Part shown: one piece after another, positions 25,859-36,015 of the stretch
Numbering within the stretch: position 1 is the first letter of the stretch
Layout of the letters: each line of letters begins with the position of its first letter
Assembly (NCBI GenBank): GCA_958450325.1
Contig: OY288251.1
Coordinates: 62,575,666-62,639,665, forward strand
Source of the DNA: Agrostemma githago
Taxonomy: Eukaryota > Streptophyta > Magnoliopsida > Caryophyllales > Caryophyllaceae
DNA: 64,000 bases
Direction of reading: 5' to 3'
Position numbers and translations under genes: made by a program
Notes under the pieces: model-generated
What the model was told of the DNA's origin: nothing
The model's database searches: none
What the model saw: only the letters and a program-made list of their open reading frames with translations

Positions 25859-28260
25859 TTTTTTTGTTGATATGATTATTATTATTATTCATGTAAGCAT
25901 TGACATGTTATATATATAGACATATTCCCTCCGAGTTCCTATTTGAACTACATCTCTTGATATACATATGCATCGCATATGATTCAAGTGAATAAGGTAG
26001 GATATTAGTAAATAAGGAAGTAAATAAAATACTTGCAATACTGTCTAATACTTGGAGACCTGTCGGTCACGCTTCGTAGTATCCGGAGACTCGTCGGAGT
26101 CGTCTAACGTTGTTTATGGGATTCTGGACTTTAATAAATATTAACAATATTGTAGTTTTATGGTGGATACTTGATGCTATAAACACATAATATAAGACTA
26201 AAAAAATTAAATAATAATTATATTATAAGTAGTACAATGTTTGAATATTTAAGATTTGATTCGTAACTTTGAGTCTATGCGGCTTTAATTTTTGTTTTGT
26301 TGTTTTACGATAATTGCGATAGTGTAATTAACCAAACCTATACGGAGTAGTATTTTAGATATAAAAATCTTCAAAATCTCTTTGTTTAAATTTGTATATT
26401 GATTTTATTTTTTTGTCGTGTCAAGTGTTGTATACATGTTTTTGTCAGTCCTACCTAGGCTTTCGCGCAACTAATAGATTATCGACCGACGGTAGTTTAT
26501 TGCGTAACGACACTCTCAAATGTTCTCGATTGGTGCCAAAAGAGTTGTGGCCATATTATCTTTGGACTCGAGGAATACCCTGTAGAAATTTCAAACATTT
26601 ATATTTTCGACCCCCGAAACTCAGATAAAAAAAAGTGGAAAATACACTTCATTTTATACCAATTTCAGAGTCGGACAGGGCTGCGTCTTATCTTCTCCCA
26701 ATTTTTACACCACGTGTCATGGTTCTTTTTACGATGAAACTGGTTCGATTTCAAGCATAAAAAACAAGTATATGTTGCTTTCGTGTGACGAACAAGTTGT
26801 TAACCGACGATGGTTTATCGCGCGGGCATATAATATGAGCCGAGTAACACCCCGTAAAATTTTCGATCATTTTTTATTTCGGACCCCAGAATCTCTAAAA
26901 AATGTGGATAATACACTTCATTTTCAACCGATTTGGGGGGTCGGACATGGCAACGTTTTAACTACTCCCGATTTTTATACCACGTGTCGTGGGTCGATTA
27001 ACAATGCAAATTGTTCGATTTCAAGGCCAAACAAAAAGTATGCATAACATTCGCGCGACTACTATATTATCAATCAACGATGGTTTATTGCGTAACGACA
27101 CTTTTAAATGTTCTATGTTGCTGCTAAAAAAATTTGTGGGCATATTATATGGCCCGGGGAACACCCGATAAGGTTTTCGGCCATTTTTTTACCGGACCCC
27201 CCGAATCTCATAAAAACGTGGATAATACACTTCATTTTAAGCCGTGTTTAGGGTAAGACAGGGCAACGTCTTATCTTCTCCCGATTTTTAAACCTTATAT
27301 TCTCGGTCGCTTCACGATGTTCTCGCTCGATTCCTAGCCCAAACAACAAGTATACGTAGATTTCGAGTGACAAATAGATTGTCGACCGATGACGTTTTAT
27401 TGCGTAACGACATCTTCGAATGTTTTTTGTTGCGGATAATATTTTGTGTTGGCATATTGTAAGACCCGTCGAACTCCCCGTAAATTTGTCGGCCATTATT
27501 TTATTTTGGACCCCTGAATCTCAGAAAAATGTGAATAATATACTTTATTTTCAGCCGTTTTGGGGGTCGGGAATGACAGCGTTTTTTCTTGTCCCAATTT
27601 GTATACAACGTGTCATGGGTCGCTTCATGATTTAATCGTTCAATTTCAAGCCAATTCAACAAGTATACGCATCTTTAGCGGGGTTAATAAATGCACTGTC
27701 GATCGGTGATGGTTTATTGCGTAACGATACCCTCGAATGTTCTCCGTTGCGGATGAAATTTTGTGTGGGCATATTATAAGAGCCGCGGAACACCCCGTAA
27801 AATTTTCAGCAATTTTTATTTCGGACCCCCGAATCTCAGAATAACGTGGATAATACACTTCATTTTCAGCCGTTTTGGGGGTCGGCCCCGACAACGTTTT
27901 TTGTTGTTCCAATTTATTCATAGATTGTCGACCGACGATGGTATATTGCGTAACGACATTTTGCCCAAAAAATATGAAAGACGACATCAAAATGATAATA
28001 TTAATGGGGTAAAAACACATACAAATCTCGACTTATCACCTGGATATGAATCACCCAAAAACCGCTGTAAATATAAAAAATAACCGATGTGAATAGGATT
28101 TTTCTAATACATCAGCATCATAATAATACAAGAAATAGTTACTTATAATTATTATATTCTTGTAAATAAATAACTTATTGGAAATATATTTTTCTCAATT
28201 ATTTATACTAATTTTGACATAATCGGCCCTTTTTTAGCTCTGTCTTCGCGTTTGTTGGAC
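25859..28260. repeat. Spacer 10 (L class)
   Basis: 128-bp L segment present. Sub-repeat block about 26475-27960. From about 26,990 it is the second copy of the two-unit duplication that begins near 21,530. Confidence 0.85.
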
Positions 28261-28653
28261 TTAAGGATTATTCCACACGAAACATTCACCGTGAAAATTC
28301 CTACAAGGACCACGTTCAACAATGGTCCACTCACAATCATCTTCACAAACTCGGTCATCTCTTGAGTATATATACATATCATACCAATACAATTTACTAT
28401 TTGCCCACTTAAATGAACAATAATATTGTGTTGTTCCTATAATATTTGGCTGAAAACTAAACTCATAACCTTGGTCGTATGGCACCAAATGAATCCCTAG
28501 ATCATTATCTTTTGATTTACAATGAATACTTAGGGTTTGTTTATTGTGCAGCCTATTTGTAATCAACACTCTTGTTCTTGCTTCACATTTTGTAATAGCT
28601 ACAATGAATATTGTAACAAAAAGAAAAAAAATGATTATGCTTTTTGGATGCAT
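28261..28653 (-). CDS. S-protein homologue (SPH), copy 11
   Basis: Open 130-codon S-class copy with Thr8 to Ile, a duplicate of copy 9. One extra T in the T-run upstream puts the ATG at 28684-28686 in frame, giving an 11-residue Asn/Lys-rich N-terminal extension. I keep the start at 28653 because it is conserved in all copies and the expected transcription start lies at or below the upstream ATG. TATA box from 28702. Confidence 0.9.
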   Translation of the reverse strand: MHPKSIIIFFLFVTIFIVAITKCEARTRVLITNRLHNKQTLSIHCKSKDNDLGIHLVPYDQGYEFSFQPNIIGTTQYYCSFKWANSKLYWYDMYIYSRDDRVCEDDCEWTIVERGPCRNFHGECFVWNNP

Positions 28654-30814
28654 TTTTTTTTTGTTGATATGATTATTATTATTCATGTAAGCATTGACAT
28701 GTTATATATATAGACATATTCCCTCCGAGTTCCTATTTGAACTACATCTCTTGATATACATATGCATCGCATATGATTCAAGTGAATAAGGTAGTGTATT
28801 AGTAAATAAGGAAGTAAATAAAATACTTGCAATACTTTCTAATACTTGGAGACCTGTCGGACACACTTCGTAGTATCCGGAGACTCGTCGGTAAGTAGTA
28901 CAATGTTTGAATATTTAAGATTTGATTCGTAACTTTGAGTCTATGCGGCTTTAATTTTTGTTTTGTTATTTTACGATAATTGCGATAGTGTAATTAACCA
29001 AACCTATACGGAGTAGTATTTTAGATATAAAAATCTTCAAAATCTCTTTGTTTAAATTTGTATATTGATTTTATTTTTTTTGTCGTGTCAAGTGTTGTAT
29101 ACATGTTTGTGTCAATCCTACCTAGGCTTTCGCGCAACTAATAGATTATCGACCGACGGTGGTTTATTGCGTAACGACACTCTCAAATGTTCTCGGTTGG
29201 TGCCAAAAGAATTGTGGCCATATTATCTTTGGACTCGAGGAATACCCTGTAGAAATTTCAAACATTTATATTTTCGACCCCCGAAACTCAGATAAAAAAA
29301 CGTGGAAAATACATTTCATTTTATACCAATTTCGGAGTCGGACAGGGCTGCGTCTTATCATCTCCCAATTTTTACACCACGTGTCATGGTTCTTTTTACG
29401 TTGAAACTGGTTCGATTTCAAGCATAAAAAACAAGTATACGTTGCTTTCATATGACGAACAGGTTGTTAACCGACGATGGTTTATCGCACGGGCATATAA
29501 TATGAGCCGAGTAACACCCCGTAAAATTTTCGACCATTTTTTATTTCGGACCCCACAATCTCTAAAAAACGTGGATAATACACTTCATTTTCAACCGAGT
29601 TGGGGGGTCGGACATGGCAACGTCTTAACTACTCCCGATTTTTATACCACGTGTCGTGGGTCGATTAACAATGCAAATTGTTCGATTTCAAGGCCAAACA
29701 AAAAGTATGCATAACATTCGCGCGACTACTATATTATCAATCGACGATGGTTTATTGCGTAACGACACTTTTAAATGTTCTATGTTGCTGCTAAAAAAAT
29801 TTGTGGGCATATTGTATGGCCCGGGGAACACCCGATAAGGTTTTCGGCCATTTTTTTACCGGATCCCCGAATCTCATAAAAACGTGGATAATACACTTCA
29901 TTTTAAGCCGTGTTTGGGGTAAGACAGGGCAGCGTCTTATCTTCTCTCGATTTTTAAACCTTATATTCTCGGTCGCTTCACGATGTTCTCGCTCGATTCC
30001 AAGACCAAACAACAAGTATACGTAGATTTCGAGTGACAAATAGATTGTCGACCGATGACGTTTTATTGTGTAACGGCATCTTCGAATGTTCTTTGTCGCG
30101 GATAATATTTTGTGTGGGCATATTGTAAGACCCGACGAACTCCCCGTAAAATTATCGGCCATTTTTTTATTTTAGACCCCTTAATCTTAGAAAAATGTGG
30201 ATAATATAGTTTATTTTCAGCCGTTTTGGGGGTCGGGAATGACAACGTTTTTTCTTGTCCCAATTTGTATACAACGTGTCATGGGTCGCTTCATGATTTA
30301 ATCGTTCAATTTCAAGCCAATTCAACAAGTATACGCATCTTTAGCGGGGTTAATAAATGCACTGTCGATCAGTGATGGTTTATTGCGTAACGATACCCTC
30401 GAATGTTCTCCGTTGCGGATGAAATTTTGTGTGGGCATATTATAAGAGCCGCGGAACACCCCATAAAATTTTCAGCAATTTTTATTTTGGACCCCCGAAT
30501 CTCAGAGTAACGTGGATAATACACTTCATTTTCTGCCGTTTTGGGGGTCGGCCCAGAGAACGTTTTTTGTTGTTCCAATTTATTAATAGATTGTCGATCG
30601 ACGATGGTATATTGCGTAACGACATTTTGCCCAAAAAATACGAAAGGCAACATCAAAATGATAATATTAATGGGGTAAAAACACATACAAATCTCGACTT
30701 ATCACCTGGATATGAATCACCCAAAAACCGCTTTAAATATAAAAAATAACCGATGTGAATAGGATTTTTCTAATACATCAGCATCATAATAATACAAGAA
30801 ATAGTTACTTATAA
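28654..30814. repeat. Spacer 11 (S class, truncated)
   Basis: No 128-bp segment. Sub-repeat block about 29140-30625. It runs into the 3' flank of what would be gene 12 and stops at 30814 (after TTATAA), about 110 bp before where a gene stop codon would be expected. The twelfth gene is therefore not in this window. Confidence 0.85.
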
Positions 30815-31438
30815 TGTAATCCCCTAGAAATTCTAACGCAATACAGTGGCGGAAACACTGTAGAAGTGGGATTATAACACACTGTAACTATGTCTTGATT
30901 AAATAAAAACGGTAAGTCAATACATAAGCCATACATAAAAATGGCTAAAATTTAAAACAATCCATAAAGAGGTTAAACAATCCTTAAGACATGATTATTA
31001 AAAGATCAAGCAGGATCCAAGACTGCTCGTTAGCCCACACCCACCGGAAAATAAACACGTATACCTGCCATGTTAAAACATAACAGCCACAATCAGTGGG
31101 GAGCAACGTCAACGTTCTCCCAGCCGTATAACAGGATTTTAAAACAGTAATTACTAATATAGGAAAAATAGTAAAAATGGAAAACAGTAAAACAGCATAT
31201 CAAAATAAGATTTAACGTAAAACAAATTAATCAAAAGGATTTTCAAAGAAACATAAAAATATTTGCCATCCTGCAAACCAATTTATATCGATAACATGTA
31301 AAATAATCAAAATGGCGTTATGGATAGGAGTAGTGATGAATGCTAGACTTTCACTAGGAGAATACTAAAAACTAGCTTCGAGAACTTAGTTCAAACAAAT
31401 TAAACTTCGGTCTCTAACTAGGCTACTCAACCATAATA

Positions 31439-31602
31439 GGACGGCGACTTATAAATGCGTGGCCCTAGTTTAAGATGATATGTACACCCCTCCCGAGCAC
31501 CATAAATACTCAGTTCAACCCGACGGCGTCTTACACTGCGAGGCACGAGTTTAAGGTCAAAATGTTCACACACTCCCGAGCACCATATATGCTCGGTTCA
31601 AC
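31439..31602. repeat. Tandem pair, period 82 bp
   Basis: Two diverged copies beginning at GACGGCG (31440 and 31522) and sharing AGTTTAAG, CTCCCGAGCACCATA and CTC(A/G)GTTCAAC. Confidence 0.6.
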
Positions 31603-33597
31603 AACCAGTATGCCCCATAAAGACACACCAGCCTTATAGTTGATGGCAAAAACGTAAATCCCAGAATATATTACTCTAACCTCACACTTGTCCTTATTCC
31701 ATAACTCCAAAACAAAGCCATTATCGATATTCAAAGATATAATCATTATAAACAATATGAGGATAAAAGAAGTAAACATTTATATTCTAAAAGAGAAAAC
31801 TTTCTATTTTAGGAAACTTCTATTTTTAGAAACTTTACTAAAAATAGCATTATATCAAAATAGTGAAAATATTAGTTCATACTAATACCAATTTTTACTA
31901 AACGATATAGATTTATAAAACTAATACTTTCGTTCTTAACGATATTAATTATTAAAGTAAGAACATTTGAGTTTATGAAATCATTAAAATATCGTATAAG
32001 TGTTATATGATTAAAAATGTCTTAAACATTTTAATACTACTAATTAGGGTGTTTTCAAAAGTTAAAAAGCTAAAATTCCCTAATTAATATTAGTTTCGAC
32101 GATAAAATTATAAATAGGATTTTACGGCAAACACTAAATTAAATACTTGAACGTCTTTATTTAATTAAACCAACAAATACATTTAGAGTATGTTAAGGGA
32201 TGATTTAACTCCTAAAGTTTCAGATTTAAATACTTTCAAAATTGCTGGAAAAATAATTCTTTTAGGTAAGACGAAGTATTTTAGCGATAAATCACAATTT
32301 GTCCGAAAACCAATATTTATTAATTAAAGACTTTAATAAATAGTACAAAAATTACGTAAAATAATTAAAATATATTTACGGACATTCTGTCCAGAAAATA
32401 AAATTTTCAAGAATCCTAAAACTCGGTTTTTAAAGCGTTTTCTCGTTAATCGTCTAATCTCGACAATAACGATTAATAAAAATAGTAATTACAAAACGAT
32501 TTAAGTATTAATATCCAAAAATTATTATTAAACCTAAAAATCATGATTTTTCAGAATCTATCATTTTTTTCAGATTTCCAAAAATTCCAGATTTAATAAA
32601 TCCCGTCAAAACCGTCTTTAAAACCCGTTTTCACAATTAACGATTCCATTAATAAAACTTATCGTTCTTAACATTTTATTAAGGCACTAAAAATCATAAA
32701 TTTACATTTTAACATGAAATCATCAGAATCATAATTTTTCCAGATTTAAACCAAAGACCAGAAATCGAGAATTTAAACAACAAACACGGTTTTAACGATA
32801 AACGATGATTTAAAGTGATTAATTAATTCACCCACTTAACAATTCCGAAAAATTATAAAAAAAATTCATAAAATTCTATTTCACCAGAAAGTTTCACCAC
32901 GTCAAAAATCAGATTAAAATAAAATTTTTAAGTACTAGAACTAAAAATCGGCTTTTAATCGTTTATGTCCGAAAACGGTAATAATTCAATAATCGATATC
33001 AAAATATCAGAAAAATACTAAATTATTAAAAATCATCAAAAACAACATTTTTTTTTTCCAGAATATAAACATATATTACATGTTTAGGCCGATTATTACG
33101 ATTTTACAAACTAATATAAGAATTTAATCGTTAATCCCGTAAAAGCGATAAAAATACCGAAACATGCAAATTTTCAACTTTAAAATTTTTTCCAGAATCC
33201 GTGACATACATATATTGCCAAAATAAAATATAAAAATATATACATGCAAATACTCAATTAAAATCATGAAATACCGAGTAACATCGACGTTACCTCTACT
33301 CCAAGTCTGAGTCGATAATATATTCGTCGGCTTCGGGATCGTTCAAAAATCCTACCAAACACGGAAATCATGGCAGAAAAATACCATGAGAAAACTAATA
33401 AAAATCAAGGTAAAAATTGATCGAAAACGACGTTGATTAATACCTTAACGAAGAGAACGGAAAGAGGATTATTTGACGATGATTTGAGTCGATTAAGACT
33501 AGAATTGAAGCAAAATATTCCTAGAATATGGGAAGAGTGCCACGGCCAAGAGTAGATGAAGATAGGTTTTTTTTACTTGATGAATGAATAAAGTGTA

Positions 33598-33602
33598 GTA
33601 TG
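33598..33602. repeat. Target site duplication GTATG, left copy
   Basis: GTATG lies directly before TGTGGACA and again directly after the other LTR at 42486-42490. Confidence 0.9.
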
Positions 33603-36003
33603 TGTGGACATGACATAGGTCCACCCCGACGCGGCGAAGCGCGGGTTTTGGGGAGGCGATAGAATTTCCATATGAGATGGATCGAATAGAATTTTAAATC
33701 GAAGTAGGAGTCGCCACCGAATTTTATGGTTATTCGGAACCATTCGAACCCACTCTATGTCGTAGTGGGCCATACTTAAAGCCTGGCCCATTTTCGATGT
33801 GAGAGTTTATTGGGTTCGTCCCTTAGCATATTGATACCGATGCCGACTGGGCGGTTAATCGTATATTGAATGACTCTCGTTGCCAATGGTTTCGGATATC
33901 CGGAAACCACGGTTCTGAGTAAGGGGTGAGGGTACGTGTTGGGAAGTTCAGCGAGAACACCCAACCCCGCCCGCACTTAGCGGCCTTTACTAAGATATCG
34001 TTCGGTTTTGTGTACACGCGTTAGTTCGACGATGAAATGATATGCAGAGATTATTTTCCTAAGACATGTGAGGAAAATAAATAAATGGGTTGCTAAGTCG
34101 TTTAATGCATGTTAAACTACTAACGTCAAAGTTATTTAGCATGTGAGTTCGTTTTAGTCTAATAAAACGATAAAAAGAAAATATGAGGATAATTCGCTAC
34201 AAACACGAGAAAACGGGTTAGTAACGATTGAAATAATAATATAGGAAATTGAAATCGAGAAAATAAGAATTAATCGAAATCTAAAAAATATCGTTAAAAA
34301 CGTTGTTTTGTATAAAAAACGATGTTCGAGAAAGAAATAAAAAAAGAAAAAAGGTAGGTCTCGGCCGAGAACCGCGCGACTCGCCCGAGACTCATGCGGG
34401 TCGCGTGGCGGCCTGAAATCAACAACGTTTTTTAGAAAATTTTGATTAAATCGCGTACGAATATCGCATACTTCGTACTCGACTTAATATTCTCGATATT
34501 CGTTATATTCGATAGTTGATTATCAAATATTTAGAAAAGTTTTAGAAAAGAGGTGAATTTAGAAATCGTTTCGTAAAATAATAAAAATAAACGAGCGAAA
34601 ACTTAAAAAAATAGAATCGGGTCAGACTCGGGCGCGAGTCGCCTGGACCGGGCGCGACTCGCACGCGAGTCTGTCCTTTTTTATTTTTTTGTCGAAAATC
34701 GTTATAAATCGCGTACAAATATGGATTAATTTATACTCGGTTTATATTTTCGATATTCGTCGTATTCGATATTCGATTATGAAATCGATATCGAATAGTC
34801 GGAACGACTTTAGAAAAAGTTTTGAAAAAGTTTGTTTTTGGACGAAAAAATAGAAAAAAGATTTTGAACGAAAAAAGTTGTAAAAAGATGTAACGATTTC
34901 GTCGAAAACTTAATATAATTCTTTTTGATATGATATTCGATTATATAGAATCGATATCATATTTTAAGAATATTCGACATAAGAAAATAGTTTTAATAGT
35001 ATCGATATTAGAAAATAAAAAGAAGGACCGACACAAGACCCATAAGAAAAAACGAGAGAAAGGGGAGAGAAAAGGGAAGAGACGGGTTTGATTTGCACCC
35101 TCAACCTACCTGCTTTGTGTTCTCGGTATAAGGCTCGTCGGACGGTGGCTTAGACACGGGAGCGTCGAGATGATGTGGGTGAGCTAAGGTGTCGGTTTTT
35201 TGGAGCGTTTTTGTGTGTGTATGAGGCGTGGGATCGGCCGGTTTGGACGGGATCGGTTTCGTCGGATTTTTAGAATTACTTCCGGATTACGTCGGGACTT
35301 CGAATGTCGTTTTTTTGGCTGCTGAAAACTTAGGATTTTCTCGGTATTTTCAGTCTGATTTTTTTTTGTGTATAAATCGTCTTTTGAGGTTGAAGGGAGG
35401 GTCCTATTTATAGGAACCGAGATGGTCTTGTTTGTGTGACAAGAAACACCGGTTTGGATAGGAAATACGAGAGTTCGTGAGGGAATAAACTTCTCGTTTC
35501 TTAGAGAAGAAGCCAAAGACTTGGCTGGCTGGGGTGATATCTCGGCTGTTTCAGCCGAGTATCTGAGCTTGGGTGGTATTCCGTTTCGGTTTCCGGATAG
35601 AATTCCTACTTGCGATCGAACTCTACTTAAACGGAATTGTTTATTATTTTTGTATGGCTGATTTTTTGGTGTTTGAGTCCGAATCAAACCGTGTAGTGTC
35701 ACGGCCAGCTCGTGTGACTCGGGAAAAAATATCTTTGACCGGGTTTGACTCGGTCGCTAAAAGACGGTTTTACCCCTGGTGACGGTTTCGACCCAAATTA
35801 GTGTTATTTGACTCGAAACGACCCACTGGGCCTGGATTTGAGGTCCGTTTTGTGAGATTTGTACTCCTTAAAATGTCTAAACCAAGTGTCCATGATTACA
35901 AGCCCATATCCGAGTCTGTCAAAGCACGTTTACGTCCTATCATCATCGGGTGTTTGGCGGGAACTACTATAGACACCTGGCGGTCAAAATGTGGGTGTCT
36001 ACA
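33603..36003 (-). repeat. 3' LTR of the non-autonomous Tat-like element
   Basis: 2401 bp, starting TGTAGACACC on the minus strand and ending TGTCCACA. It contains a CCTATAAATAGG TATA box (35403-35414) and a GC-rich inverted repeat (34622-34675). It is nearly identical to 40087-42485. The open frames inside are not conserved genes. Confidence 0.92.
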
Positions 36004-36015
36004 GAGCCCCCACTC
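36004..36015 (-). promoter_or_regulatory. Polypurine tract
   Basis: Minus strand GAGTGGGGGCTC directly adjoins the 3' LTR and is the expected primer site for plus-strand DNA synthesis. Confidence 0.65.

Larger units (their letters stand above)
1..30814. repeat. Tandem array of SPH gene + satellite-like spacer units
   Basis: Eleven stop-to-stop intervals can be read from the SPH genes: 2792, 2795, 2786, 2783, 2649, 2791, 2662, 2664, 2665 and 2795 bp, followed by a truncated last unit. Position 1 of the window corresponds to 2792, one period later, so the window opens inside a spacer and the array extends to the left. All units are in the same orientation (gene on minus). Two length classes exist: L, about 2.79 kb (units 1-4, 6, 10), and S, about 2.66 kb (units 5, 7, 8, 9, 11). 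S lacks 128 bp that L has at 1511-1638. Sequence similarity between units is very high throughout gene and spacer. The array ends at 30814, where foreign sequence starts. Confidence 0.97.
30815..33602 (-). mobile_element. AT-rich LTR-like stretch without genes, inserted in the array
   Basis: The array breaks at TGTAATCCCC. Read on the minus strand this is a GGGGATTACA end, typical of Ty3/gypsy LTR 3' ends. The 2.8 kb that follow are AT-rich and have no coding frame I can recognise. The stretch is interrupted at 33602 by the Tat-like element and resumes at 42486. I see no matching other LTR end, so the left side looks truncated or lies outside what I can recognise. Family unknown. Confidence 0.45.

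Noticed and set aside
28654..28686. Upstream start for SPH copy 11 giving a 141-residue protein
   Set aside because: The extension exists only because of one extra T and would bury the signal peptide. The downstream Met is conserved in all eleven copies.
35184..35702. 172-codon frame in the 3' LTR of the Tat-like element
   Set aside because: It sits inside the LTR over the TATA box, is shortened by a length change in the other LTR (41813-42184), and resembles no known protein.
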